Positions 19,604-31,653 are shown, counted from the first letter of the stretch. The stretch: 46,924 nucleotides of DNA from Nemertoderma westbladi (GCA_032718475.1 JAUCBJ010002266.1:1-46924), one strand, 5' to 3'. Numbers and translations: made by a program. The notes: generated by a model from the letters alone, not told the origin.

Positions 19604-22600
19604 TTAACGTGGTATCTCTCTCGCAGGGTGTGTGGCACAGATACATGGGACAGTTGAGAGCGTGGTACCTCTCTCGCAGGGTGTGTGACACAGATATATG
19701 GAACAGTTGAGAGCGTGGTACCTCTCTCGCAGGGTGTGTGTCACAGATACATGGGACAGTTGAGAGCGTGGTACCTCTCTCGCAGGGTGTGTGACACAGA
19801 TACATGGGACAGTTGAGAGCGTGGTACCTCTCTCGCAGGGTGTGTGACACAGATACATGGGACAGTTGAGAGCGTGGTACCTCTCTCGCAGGGTGTGTGA
19901 CACAGATACATGGGACAGTTGAGAGCGTGGTACCTCTCTCGCAGGGTGTGTGACACAGATACATGGGACAGTTGAGAGCGTGGTACCTCTCTCGCAGGGT
20001 GTGTGACACAGATACATGGGATAGTTGAGAGCGTGGTACCTCTCTCGCAGGGTGTGTGACACAGATACATGGGACAGTTGAGAGCGTGGTACCTCTCTCG
20101 CAGGGTGTGTGACACAGATACATGGGATAGTTGAGAGCGTGGTACCTCTCTCGCAGGGTGTGTGACACAGATACATGGGACAGTTGAGAGCGTGGTACCT
20201 CTCTCGCAGGGTGTGTGACACAGATACATGGGACAGTTGAGAGCGTGGTACCTCTCTCGCAGGGTGTGTGACACAGATACATGGGATAGTTGAGAGCGTG
20301 GTACCTCTCTCGCAGGGTGTGTGACACAGATACATGGGATAGTTGAGAGCGTGGTACCTCTCTCGCAGGGTGTGTGACACAGATACATGGGACAGTTGAG
20401 AGCGTGGTACCTCTCTCGCAGGGTGTGTGACACAGATACATGGGACAGTTGAGAGCGTGGTACCTCTCTCGCAGGGTGTGTGACACAGATACATGGGATA
20501 GTTGAGAGCGTGGTACCTCTCTCGCTGGGTGTGTGACACAGATACATGGGACAGTTGAGAGCGTGGTACCTCTCTCGCAGGGTGTGTGACACAGATACAT
20601 GGGACAGTTGAGAGCGTGGTACCTCTCTCGCTGGGTGTGTGACACAGATACATGGGACAGTTGAGAGCGTGGTACCTCTCTCGCAGGGTGTGTGACACAG
20701 ATACATGGGACAGTTGAGAGCGTGGTACCTCTCTCGCAGGGTGTGTGACACAGATACATGGGACAGTTGAGAGCGTGGTACCTCTCTCGCAGGGTGTGTG
20801 ACACAGATACATGGGACAGTTGAGAGCGTGGTACCTCTCTCGCAGGGTGTGTGACACAGATACATGGGACAGTTGAGAGCGTGGTACCTCTCTCGCAGGG
20901 TGTGTGACACAGATACATGGGACAGTTGAGAGCGTGGTACCTCTCTCGCAGGGTGTGTGGCACAGATACATGGGACAGTTGAGAGCGTGGTACCTCTCTC
21001 GCAGGGTGTGTGACACAGATACATGGGACAGTTGAGAGCGTGGTACCTCTCTCGCAGGGTGTGTGACACAGATACATGGGACAGTTGAGAGCGTGGTACC
21101 TCTCTCGCAGGGTGTGTGACACAGATACATGGGACAGTTGAGAGCGTGGTACCTCTCTCGCAGGGTGTGTGACACAGATACATGGGACAGTTGAGAGCGT
21201 GGTACCTCTCTCGCAGGGTGTGTGACACAGATACATGGGACAGTTGAGAGCGTGGTACCTCTCTCGCAGGGTGTGTGACACAGATACATGGGACAGTTGA
21301 GAGCGTGGTACCTCTCTCGCAGGGTGTGTGACACAGATACATGGGACAGTTGAGAGCGTGGTACCTCTCTCGCTGGGTGTGTGACACAGATACATGGGAC
21401 AGTTGAGAGCGTGGTACCTCTCTCGCAGGGTGTGTGGCACAGATACATGGGACAGTTGAGAGCGTGGTACCTCTCTCGCAGGGTGTGTGACACAGATACA
21501 TGGGACAGTTGAGAGCGTGGTACCTCTCTCGCAGGGTGTGTGACACAGATACATGGGACAGTTGAGAGCGTGGTACCTCTCTCGCAGGGTGTGTGACACA
21601 GATACATGGGACAGTTGAGAGCGTGGTACCTCTCTCGCAGGGTGTGTGACACAGATACATGGGACAGTTGAGAGCGTGGTACCTCTCTCGCAGGGTGTGT
21701 GACACAGATACATGGGACAGTTGAGAGCGTGGTACCTCTCTCGCAGGGTGTGTGTCACAGATACATGGGACAGTTGAGAGCGTGGTACCTCTCGCAGGGT
21801 GTGTGTCACAGATACATGGGACAGTTGAGAGCGTGGTACCTCTCTCGCAGGGTGTGTGACACAGATACATGGGACAGTTGAGAGCGTGGTACCTCTCTCG
21901 CAGGGTGTGTGACACAGATACATGGGACAGTTGAGAGCGTGGTACCTCTCTCGCAGGGTGTGTGACACAGATACATGGGACAGTTGAGAGCGTGGTACCT
22001 CTCTCGCAGGGTGTGTGACACAGATACATGGGACAGTTGAGAGCGTGGTACCTCTCTCGCAGGGTGTGTGACACAGATACATGGGACAGTTGAGAGCGTG
22101 GTACCTCTCTCGCAGGGTGTGTGTCACAGATACATGGGACAGTTGAGAGCGTGGTACCTCTCTCGCAGGGTGTGTGTCACAGATACATGGGACAGTTGAG
22201 AGCGTGGTACCTCTCTCGCAGGGTGTGTGACACAGATACATGGGACAGTTGAGAGCGTGGTACCTCTCTCGCAGGGTGTGTGACACAGATACATGGGACA
22301 GTTGAGAGCGTGGTACCTCTCTCGCAGGGTGTGTGACACAGATACATGGGACAGTTGAGAGCGTGGTACCTCTCTCGCAGGGTGTGTGACACAGATACAT
22401 GGGACAGTTGAGAGCGTGGTACCTCTCTCGCAGGGTGTGTGTCACAGATACATGGGACAGTTGAGAGCGTGGTACCTCTCTCGCAGGGTGTGTGACACAG
22501 ATACATGGGACAGTTGAGAGCGTGGTACCTCTCTCGCAGGGTGTGTGACACAGATACATGGGACAGTTGAGAGCGTGGTACCTCTCTCGCAGGGTGTGTG

Positions 22601-23110
22601 TCACAGATACATGGGACAGTTGAGAGCGTGGTACCTCTCTCGCAGGGTGTGTGACACAGATGCATGGGACAGTTGAGAGCGTGGTACCTCTCTCGCTGGG
22701 TGTGTGACACAGATACATGGGACAGTTGAGAGCGTGGTACCTCTCTCGCTGGGTGTGTGACACAGATACATGGGACAGTTGAGAGCGTGGTACCTCTCTC
22801 GCAGGGTGTGTGACACAGATACATGGGACAGTTGAGAGCGTGGTACCTCTCTCGCAGGGTGTGTGACACAGATACATGGGACAGTTGAGAGCGTGGTACC
22901 TCTCTCGCAGGGTGTGTGACACAGATACATGGGACAGTTGAGAGCGTGGTACCTCTCTCGCAGGGTGTGTGACACAGATACATGGGACAGTTGAGAGCGT
23001 GGTACCTCTCTCGCTGGGTGTGTGACACAGATACATGGGACAGTTGAGAGCGTGGTACCTCTCTCGCAGGGTGTGTGACACAGATACATGGGACAGTTGA
23101 CGGAGTGGTA
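19604..23110. repeat. 53-bp satellite array, about 66 copies
   Basis: The unit is 53 bp and contains GAGAGCGTGGTACCTCTCTC and GTGTGTGACACAGATACATG. Frequent variants are GCAGGG/GCTGGG, GTGACAC/GTGTCAC/GTGGCAC and GACAGTTG/GATAGTTG. GATAGTTG clusters at 20020-20510, and GTGTCAC at 19740 and at 21750-22620. One unit at about 21790 has lost two bases. Because 53 is not a multiple of three and the minus strand of the unit has no stop in any frame, frames of up to about 1200 codons appear with a 53-residue period. The units next to both flanks are diverged. Confidence 0.98.
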
Positions 23111-23590
23111 CCTATCGCAGAGTGACTTGCGATATCGGCAGCGGCAGTCAGAGGAAATCGCGTGGAAGGAAACATTGGCAGTACAGATCAGGTGGTGGAA
23201 ACCATGTGCTGTGGCGCGGGTCACGTGATGGCGGATCCGTTGACCGGCCCACTTCCAGACAGAACTGGTAAACTCTAGACCAAATAAATTCTGAAATGGA
23301 ATTGGCCACGCGTTTAGAGCGAAACATTTTATAAGCGGTAGTGACGTCATCATCATAGCTGTCTGTTTCAGAGCTAAGGTTGAGGGGGGAGATTTGTGGA
23401 GGCAGCGCATCTTTTTAAGGTGTTGAGTTCTAATTTTATCGAGTTCTTTCAGGTTATTTAATGTAAGGTGTTTGCCGATGTAAGTGATAAGGTAGAGCGC
23501 TGTGGGTGCTACTTTAAGGAACCAATTATTGAGTAGGCGGTGGATTTCTTTAGTTGCAAGTGTTCGGCAAAACAGAGGAAGGCTGTAGAG
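23110..23590 (-). other. Unrecognised minus-strand open frame beside the satellite
   Basis: From a TAA at about 23591 the frame is open for about 160 codons before running into the 53-bp satellite. It begins LYSLPLFCRTLATKEIHRLL and includes NNLKELDKIRTQHLKKM, which looks helical and protein-like. A splice acceptor-like CTCTACAG precedes it. An ATG at 23410 would start a shorter frame. I recognise no family. It may be an exon remnant overrun by satellite growth, or chance. Confidence 0.2.
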
Positions 23591-24149
23591 TTAAACAGGG
23601 GTATTCGTAGCTGTTTGTTTTAATAAGAGTTAGAGGGGTTCCTCTCCTCAATACTCTTGCAGCTATTTACGTTATACTACTCAGAAATAAAATCGATAGT
23701 ATTTATGATGGGCCCGTTCCATTTTAATGATTACAACCCACTTTTACCCTCCATTTTATCAATGATTAGGAATGTGTACTTAGTTAGTTTAGTTACCAAT
23801 AAATACCAGCAGGTGATGCATTTTAGATATTTTCCATGTTAGTTATTTCGTTAGTTAATTTTTTTAGATACTCATTTTACTGTGTAACTGCGTTGTTATA
23901 GTATGTAAGGGTAGTTGTAGTAGCACGTGGACTGTAAAAGTGATATTTATATACTAATAATTAATGTTGTGGTTCTGCATATAGAACTCTCACCAGCTGT
24001 AATAAGTACTAACACAGGATTACATGAACAACCATGGCAACCAACGTGGAATTTTTTAAGAAATTCATTGTAAGATAGTCAGATTTCATGATGATTGCCA
24101 TTGTACGCCTAGTGTGACATTGGTTACCATACAGTTTGTTGTTCTAGCT

Positions 24150-25354
24150 GTAGTAACTGCCTAATTTGTTTGTTGACTTCTTCAAGGCCTTTGATTAAGT
24201 CTCTCGCTCTCGTATGTTCAGCATACTTTCATTATATGGGATTCCTGATGAAATTATTGCAGCAATCAGATCAGTATACGATGGTTCGACAACATTTGTG
24301 TCTACTGTTGACGGTGACACAGAACCATTTGAAGTGTTATGGGGCGTCCTCCAAGGAGACACACTTGCACCATTCTTGTTCATTATTGTGGTTGACTATG
24401 TTCTACGCATGTCCTTAGATCATTATAATGATGATGGGGTGATGATAACTCCACCTACTGGCTCCAGAAGTCGAGGAAATCCTGCCAAGTACCTAACTGA
24501 TCTAGACTTTGCTGATGACTTAGGAGTACTCTCAGAATCATTAGAGGGAGCCCAACGGCTCCTCAGCTCATTAGAACATGCTGCTTCTAGTGTAGGTCTT
24601 TTTATTAACTCCAGAAAGACCAAAATGCTGACAGTTAACTTTGAAAGTCCTCAGCAAGTCTCTGATCGGATGAGCATAAGCTCAAAGGATGGTATGCTTG
24701 AGCATGTGGACGACTTCTGTTACCTGGGATCATGGATCCGGAAGTCAGGTGAGGACCTTCGAATACGTAAGGGAAAGGCATGGGCAGCCTTGAATAGGCT
24801 TTCCAGGATTTGGAAGTCACCGAGAATTAATCGGAAACTTAAGGTCCGATTATTTAGAGCAGCAGTAGTTCCAGTACTCCTCTACGGGAGTCTAACTACT
24901 GAGGACACCAAATCTGTGGATGGCACATTCACAAGAATGCTACGCCGGGTTCATTGTGTCAAGTACAATGCACACATCTCCAACCAGACACTATATAACA
25001 TTGGAGGTGTCTCATTGGTTCCCCCAAGCTTGACACTAGAACAAAATCACCTCCGTTTTGCAGGACATTGCTTTCGCCGTGAGGACCAGCCAGTGCATAA
25101 TCTTGTACTTTGGCAGCCTCATGGAGTGAATAAGCATGGTGGACAGCCCATGACTTTCTTGAGACGCATCTTAAAGGACACTGGCCTTAAAGATGCGGAT
25201 GATCTAGCAAATGTCATGGGTGATAGGGAGTTGTGGCGGTGCAATTTTGTTGACAAGCCGGCATAGCATTCTTAAAAATGCAGCTGCAATGCAGCTGCAT
25301 TCTTAAAAATGCAGCTGCAATGCAGCATGCCGATCCTGGTAGTAACTGCCTAAT
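24150..25354 (+). mobile_element. 5'-truncated non-LTR retrotransposon with 16-bp target-site duplication
   Basis: The direct repeat GTAGTAACTGCCTAAT flanks the element at 24150-24165 and 25339-25354, the hallmark of target-primed reverse transcription. Homology to the full element at 33641-37096 starts at about 24171 (TGTTGACTTCTTCAAGGCC) and runs to CCGATCCTG. The 3' end has a tandem duplication of a roughly 30-bp GCATTCTTAAAAATGCAGC unit just before the terminus. The perfect target duplication and intact frame suggest a fairly recent insertion. Confidence 0.92.
24214..25266 (+). pseudogene. Reverse-transcriptase C-terminal half of the truncated retrotransposon
   Basis: The 350-residue frame includes GVLQGDTLAPFLFIIVVDYVL, the catalytic block YLTDLDFADDLGVLSE (the FADD box) and SVGLFINSRKTK. 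The C-terminal region follows, with RKLKVRLFRAAVVPVLLYGS and FTRMLRRVHCVKYN. An in-frame stop replaces Ser in VDFFKAFDS just upstream. A 12-base in-frame deletion removes residues after LLYGS compared with the full copy. The fingers and endonuclease are absent, so it cannot move on its own. The domain style is RTE-like, but the clade was not tested. Confidence 0.85.
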
Positions 25355-26050
25355 ATTCCTAAACTAAAAACAACATTAAAGTGATTAATAAATTAAGCGT
25401 TGGGAATACCGATATGTTGACATAATGTTACAAAATGCATATATCATTTATCTGAAAAGGGCACTATTCCCTTGTTTAAGACACTTTTATTTACAATTTA
25501 TTGACGATTTATATTAACCTTCATCGCTGCGCTTGTTTGTAACATAAATACGCTCGGTTCATAACGCTAGAAGATGCTCTATTTTCACACAATGATGTAA
25601 ATTGTTACCTCCTCAACTCAAATTAAAAAAATTTAGCAGCAATGATTATTTATTTAGCAACACCTTTTTTTCGAATTTTTAAGTTCTTCATTTTTTTTTT
25701 TCACAAGGTACACCGGTCAAGCCGGTATTTATATTGAAGTAAAAAGTATATATTAATACTGAATAAAAACCGAACAAACTATACAAAATTAAAAATGTCA
25801 TAAGGTTCATAGGTTATTTTTTAACTATTCCGCGTTGGACTCCAATTAAATTGAGAAAGTGATTCTTAATTTTAAGAAACTAGCACTTTGTCGACAAGTA
25901 CCTACACCACTTGGTTAGTTATTTTTGTATTATTATGTTTGTTCCATCTTATTTTATTATAACGAAACTGCCTCTTTATAGAGGTAGGTAGTTGTTGTAG
26001 GAAAGATAAAAAATAATTACATTTTTGATGTTGTTCTGACGTGATTTATC
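25355..26050. other. AT-rich intergenic DNA
   Basis: No coding frame or recognised repeat was found between the retrotransposon and the 11-bp satellite. Confidence 0.5.
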
Positions 26051-26051
26051 T

Positions 26052-28157
26052 CTGTAGCTCACTCGTAGCTCACTCGTAGCTCACTCGTAGCTCACTCGTA
26101 GCTCACTCGTAGCTCACTCGTAGCTCACTCGTAGCTCACTCGTAGCTCACTCGTAGCTCACTCGTAGCTCACTCGTAGCTCACTCGTAGCTCACTCGTAG
26201 CTCACTCGTAGCTCACTCGTAGCTCACTCGTAGCTCACTCGTAGCTCACTCGTAGCTCACTCGTAGCTCACTCGTAGCTCACTCGTAGCTCACTCGTAGC
26301 TCACTCGTAGCTCACTCGTAGCTCACTCGTAGCTCGCTCGTAGCTCACTCGTAGCTCACTCGTAGCTCACTCGTAGCTCGCTCGTAGCTCACTCGTAGCT
26401 CACTCGTAGCTCACTCGTAGCTCGCTCGTAGCTCACTCGTAGCTCACTCGTAGCTCACTCGTAGCTCGCTCGTAGCTCACTCGTAGCTCGCTCGTAGCTC
26501 ACTCGTAGCTCGCTCGTAGCTCACTCGTAGCTCACTCGTAGCTCACTCGTAGCTCGCTCGTAGCTCACTCGTAGCTCACTCGTAGCTCACTCGTAGCTCG
26601 CTCGTAGCTCACTCGTAGCTCACTCGTAGCTCACTCGTAGCTCACTCGTAGCTCGCTCGTAGCTCACTCGTAGCTCACTCGTAGCTCGCTCGTAGCTCAC
26701 TCGTAGCTCACTCGTAGCTCACTCGTAGCTCGCTCGTAGCTCACTCGTAGCTCACTCGTAGCTCACTCGTAGCTCGCTCGTAGCTCGCTCGTAGCTCACT
26801 CGTAGCTCACTCGTAGCTCACTCGTAGCTCGCTCGTAGCTCACTCGTAGCTCACTCGTAGCTCACTCGTAGCTCACTCGTAGCTCACTCGTAGCTCACTC
26901 GTAGCTCACTCGTAGCTCACTCGTAGCTCGCTCGTAGCTCACTCGTAGCTCACTCGTAGCTCACTCGTAGCTCACTCGTAGCTCACTCGTAGCTCACTCG
27001 TAGCTCACTCGTAGCTCGCTCGTAGCTCACTCGTAGCTCACTCGTAGCTCACTCGTAGCTCACTCGTAGCTCGCTCGTAGCTCACTCGTAGCTCACTCGT
27101 AGCTCACTCGTAGCTCGCTCGTAGCTCACTCGTAGCTCACTCGTAGCTCACTCGTAGCTCGCTCGTAGCTCACTCGTAGCTCACTCGTAGCTCACTCGTA
27201 GCTCGCTCGTAGCTCGCTCGTAGCTCACTCGTAGCTCACTCGTAGCTCACTCGTAGCTCACTCGTAGCTCACTCGTAGCTCACTCGTAGCTCACTCGTAG
27301 CTCACTCGTAGCTCACTCGTAGCTCACTCGTAGCTCACTCGTAGCTCGCTCGTAGCTCACTCGTAGCTCACTCGTAGCTCACTCGTAGCTCACTCGTAGC
27401 TCACTCGTAGCTCACTCGTAGCTCACTCGTAGCTCACTCGTAGCTCGCTCGTAGCTCACTCGTAGCTCACTCGTAGCTCACTCGTAGCTCACTCGTAGCT
27501 CACTCGTAGCTCACTCGTAGCTCACTCGTAGCTCACTCGTAGCTCACTCGTAGCTCACTCGTAGCTCACTCGTAGCTCACTCGTAGCTCACTCGTAGCTC
27601 ACTCGTAGCTCACTCGTAGCTCACTCGTAGCTCGCTCGTAGCTCGCTCGTAGCTCACTCGTAGCTCACTCGTAGCTCACTCGTAGCTCGCTCGTAGCTCA
27701 CTCGTAGCTCACTCGTAGCTCACTCGTAGCTCGCTCGTAGCTCGCTCGTAGCTCACTCGTAGCTCACTCGTAGCTCACTCGTAGCTCACTCGTAGCTCAC
27801 TCGTAGCTCACTCGTAGCTCACTCGTAGCTCACTCGTAGCTCACTCGTAGCTCACTCGTAGCTCGCTCGTAGCTCGCTCGTAGCTCACTCGTAGCTCACT
27901 CGTAGCTCACTCGTAGCTCACTCGTAGCTCACTCGTAGCTCACTCGTAGCTCACTCGTAGCTCACTCGTAGCTCACTCGTAGCTCACTCGTAGCTCACTC
28001 GTAGCTCACTCGTAGCTCACTCGTAGCTCACTCGTAGCTCACTCGTAGCTCACTCGTAGCTCGCTCGTAGCTCACTCGTAGCTCACTCGTAGCTCACTCG
28101 TAGCTCACTCGTAGCTCACTCGTAGCTCGCTCGTAGCTCACTCGTAGCTCGCTCACT
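26052..28157. repeat. 11-bp satellite array, about 190 copies
   Basis: The unit is AGCTCACTCGT. Its only common variant is AGCTCGCTCGT. The first about 26 units have no variant. After that, the variant tends to appear every fourth unit, giving a 44-bp higher-order period, in long but not perfect runs. Each unit has stops on both strands (TAG on plus, TGA on minus), so the array is closed to translation. It ends at GCTCGCTCACTC next to a minus-strand frame. Confidence 0.98.
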
Positions 28158-28647
28158 CTTGTAATGCAATTTCATTCAGATATCCTAGCCGTGATACAAA
28201 ATTACTAATTATATGTTTTATTGGGCTGCATCTGTTTAACATTTGGTGCTGGGTATTGGTACCAGACACAAGGTTAGGGTACATAATTTTTGATATGCTA
28301 TCCATAAAACAATGAGGTGCTATATAATTATGGTCACACTTCATTACCAAAACCGTGCGTTACCCTGCAATCCCACCGATTAAAGCTATCCGCTCACTGC
28401 CAAAAACGTCTGATATTGCAACCTCATTGTTTGAGCAGACATAGTAAATACTTGTCCTTCGCTGATATCTCAAGGACAGTACATTTCCCACTTTGGAATG
28501 TGTATCATGGCTGACCCTGACGCTGACAATAATTTGATTCTGGGTTCCTGGGTCTGCTGACACGCAGCGCCACTGATGGGAAATTTCGTGAAAATAAAAC
28601 ATGAAAACGATAGTTATCAAAAGCAAAAATATATTAATCTGTTTCAT
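28153..28647 (-). pseudogene. Possible secreted protein with one in-frame stop codon
   Basis: The frame starts MKQINIFLLLITIVFMFYFH, a good signal peptide, and runs 95 codons to a TAA at 28360-28362. The same frame then continues for 69 more sense codons to a TGA (28153-28155) that lies in the last satellite unit. The total is about 165 residues with five cysteines, excluding the stop. That both halves share one frame suggests a single gene with one nonsense mutation. GGGTAACG at the stop also resembles a weak splice donor. I recognise no family. An ancestral reading frame with decay, or a gene whose 3' end was overrun by the satellite, both fit. Confidence 0.35.
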
Positions 28648-28649
28648 AT

Positions 28650-29980
28650 TTTTGTGGGCTATGATATTGACATGTACTAATTAGTGGACTGGATTTCCAA
28701 TAAATATGTTGGAATTAAAAACATAAAAAATTGTTTCGTCTATAACAACAATTTCAAAAATACAAAAATCAACAGTTTTCATTTAACAATCAGTAATTTT
28801 CGTGCCGGGATATCTGGGTAAGTTGTTGCCACATGTTGAATATTGGCGGTGTAACCATAAATTATTAATAGGGTTACAGCTTGTGTTATCGAAGGTAACT
28901 TCATTGGGCAACGGAGTGTACCGCAGGAAATTTGTGAACTATTATAAACTAAAATATCTGTGGAAGATCGCCCATTGAGATTAATTAGTTTCATTCTGCA
29001 TTTTTATGTACCAGTCGCGGTACTTTTGAGTGATAGTCGACATTTTAATGTGATTTAATTGTTTGTTGTGTTGTTATTATAGATTTCCGCTAAATAACCT
29101 GAAAGTAAATTTTTTATTGTTGATGCAAGGTCTTCGAAATATGTCCTTTATTTTGGACATGTTGAGACTAATAATTTATGGGCATTTCATTTCGTTAATG
29201 GAAGTTGCATTATTCATGCATATCTGTATCTAAATGTTGATGATTTTTTATTCCACAAAATTGCCTTTTTAACTAATTTATAAAACCAATGTTTCAGAAG
29301 TTGTTAATATTGGATTTTTTTCCATCCAAATACATGAGATTTGCTTTTTTTAGCTACTTTTATTCCTAATAAGGACGGACGTTTACTTTTTTTCCTGTCC
29401 CGTGTGCCAGTATTGCTTTATATCTGCTATCCGCCATCACCGGCACTACAGGTCTCACAATACATATCCATTAAATCGATGGCGATCTTGTTTACTTCGA
29501 GCAAGGAAAGGTTAAAAGGAGGCAATACTGTGGAATAAATTAACGGCTTACATAAAACACTAATAGCTTTTTTCCCTTATGAATTCTTGATCGGAAAAAG
29601 CCTTGTTTTCAATGTAATAATAAATAGTTATAGTATTTTTGGAGGTTTATTTTATTTTTATGTTAATTTAGTAATTATATTGCATGGGGTAATTTTTATA
29701 ATTATCCGAGTTACTGACTAAGGATATATTTGTAAAATATATTTGCTGTAAAATAAAGTATTCATCCATTGAATAATTATTTTCTCTGCAAGTTATGCCC
29801 ATTGTTTGTGACGGTTTGATTTCATTTTTTGATTACTTATTATTGCACAAAATATGACCTGAAGCCGGGGCGGATTGGTCTATACTGGCGTTGCCATGGC
29901 CTGCTACCTCTCTGTACCTTATCTAGAACTATTGAAGCAACTGTAATCTAATTGTAATATATCATCATAATAAACTCGAT
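28650..29980. other. AT-rich intergenic DNA
   Basis: A 71-codon minus-strand frame (28994-28779) lacks any recognisable feature. The rest is AT-rich with poly-T stretches. No gene or element was identified. Confidence 0.45.
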
Positions 29981-29983
29981 TAT

Positions 29984-30792
29984 TTGAGTCGAGAATGTAG
30001 CAACAGTTATACCGCTTCTACTGTCACAGACACAGACTTTGCGGATGACAGCGCCCTGCTCTCTAATACGCTAGCAGATGCACAGCTTCTACTAAATAAA
30101 GTGGAGAGGGCTGCTAAGGAGGTTGGATTGCATATAAATGCTACCAAAACCGAATTCATGACTTTTAATGTTGATGAAAACTTGACAACCATTGATAATA
30201 ATCACTAAGGAAGGTCGACGACTTCCAGTACCTTGGATAATGGATAGAGAGTAGCAGAAAGGACATAGAAGTTAGGAAAGCAAAGGCTTGGGTAGCTCTA
30301 TCAAAAATGGATACCATCTGGAAATCAGATCTCTCCAGGCACCTGAAGACTAAGTTCTTTCGAGCCACAGTGGAAAATGTATTTTTATACGGGGGTGAGA
30401 CCTGGACACTGACTAAATCACTTGAACAACTAATTGATGGTTGCCTCACAAGACTACTAAGGGCAGCCCTAAACATCAGCTGGAGAACACTCATGACAAA
30501 CGCCGAGCTTTATGGTACAATACCACCTGCATCAACCACCATCCGTGAACGCAGATTAAGATTCAGTGGGCACTGCTGGCGAAGTAAAGACGAGGTCTTA
30601 CCAGATCTACTTCTCTGGCAACCAACACAAGGAAAGCTTAGTCGGGGACGACCGGCCATAACATATATAGATCAACTTGAAAGGGATACTGAACTTGGGA
30701 GAAACGAAATTGCGACAACTATGGAGAATCGGGAAGCCTGGAAGGATCTCATTTCCAATGTCCGAGTTCGCTCGACTTTAGTAAATCAATAG
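29984..30792 (+). pseudogene. Second-family non-LTR retrotransposon 3' fragment
   Basis: The first frame has DTDFADDSALLSNTLADAQ, the catalytic box of a reverse transcriptase, and EVGLHINATKTEFMTFN. A frame change near 30205, plus a TAA where Ser or Gly is expected (about 30238), separates it from VRKAKAWVALSKMDTIWKS and FFRATVENVFLYGGETWTLT. The second part ends in RSTLVNQ and a stop. Domain order matches the element at 33641-37096, but protein identity is much lower, so it is a separate family. Fingers and endonuclease are missing. No target duplication was found. Confidence 0.85.
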
Positions 30793-31311
30793 ATAATAGG
30801 TTTATTGAAGCCCTTACCTACATGATAGGAATTCTGATTGTATATTTTGTGTGGGGCTGCAGTTATTTCGTGCAACAATGATACTCTGACTAGACGGTGT
30901 CGTCTCGTTACGGCTACTGTCGCGTTACGGCTAATTTGTTGGGAGATTAGCCGTAACGCGACTTTCAAAGTCGCGGTACGGCTACTCTATAAGTCGCGTT
31001 ACGGCTAATTGTCGCGTTACGGCTAATTGTCGCGTTACGACTAATCTATTGTCTTGGGTTTACATATAGGGAATCATTATCAATATTATTCTATGGTGTT
31101 TACGTATAGATGAGGTCCGACGAGAAATGTAATGTAATAATGTTTTACAGCATGTGAATATCCGGGGGGGGGCGGGGTTGGTTTATCATCTTTCATACTG
31201 TATGTTCTTCGACAACCTCACATTCAATATAATATTGTATTCTATGGTATTCTTAGTCACAGCCTCAAGCACAGGTACGGATTACAGCCAATAATAGCAG
31301 CCAAAGAAGCA

Positions 31312-31653
31312 ATGAGTGGTTTTGTGAAACATATTCCACTACTTCATATCGATGTTGTCAACCAACAACGCCTGGCTAGCTACCCAGACCATATGACGTT
31401 CTGTTTGGGGATTGAAAAGCAGGCAATGGCCGTCCTTCCAGCCGCCGATCACCCAGTTGAAACTCCAGCTGCATTGGGAGGGGGTGGTGATCCCGACTGG
31501 CATGTTGGTGTAGTGAACCACCACTTCGCGGTTGAACCATTCCAAACCACCCCACCACCGAACCACCACTTCGCGGTTGAACCATTCCAAACCACCCCAC
31601 CACCGAACCAAATGCCTTACGCGGGCGATGACTGGCTAATTCAATACTTTTGA
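31312..31653 (+). CDS. Hypothetical frame inside the foldback element
   Basis: The 113-residue frame starts MSGFVKHIPLLHIDVVNQQ and is open some 16 codons further upstream without an ATG. It includes a 45-bp tandem duplication that repeats HHFAVEPFQTTPPPN (about 31517-31609). It ends AGDDWLIQYF. It has no homologue I recognise. It may be a host gene fragment captured between the inverted repeats, or chance. An acceptor-like AG lies upstream in TTACAG. Confidence 0.3.
   Translation: MSGFVKHIPLLHIDVVNQQRLASYPDHMTFCLGIEKQAMAVLPAADHPVETPAALGGGGDPDWHVGVVNHHFAVEPFQTTPPPNHHFAVEPFQTTPPPNQMPYAGDDWLIQYF

Noticed and set aside
19362-23081. A frame of 1239 codons and several of 300-780 codons on the minus strand
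   Set aside because: They follow the 53-bp satellite and are open in all three frames. The hydrophobic tail beyond the array is AT-rich intergenic DNA.
26052-28157. 11-bp array as a telomere or subtelomere repeat
   Set aside because: The unit is not of TTAGGG type and lies between ordinary single-copy and transposon DNA.
28779-28994. 71-codon minus-strand frame
   Set aside because: No signal peptide, domain, or splice context; the length is ordinary for chance.
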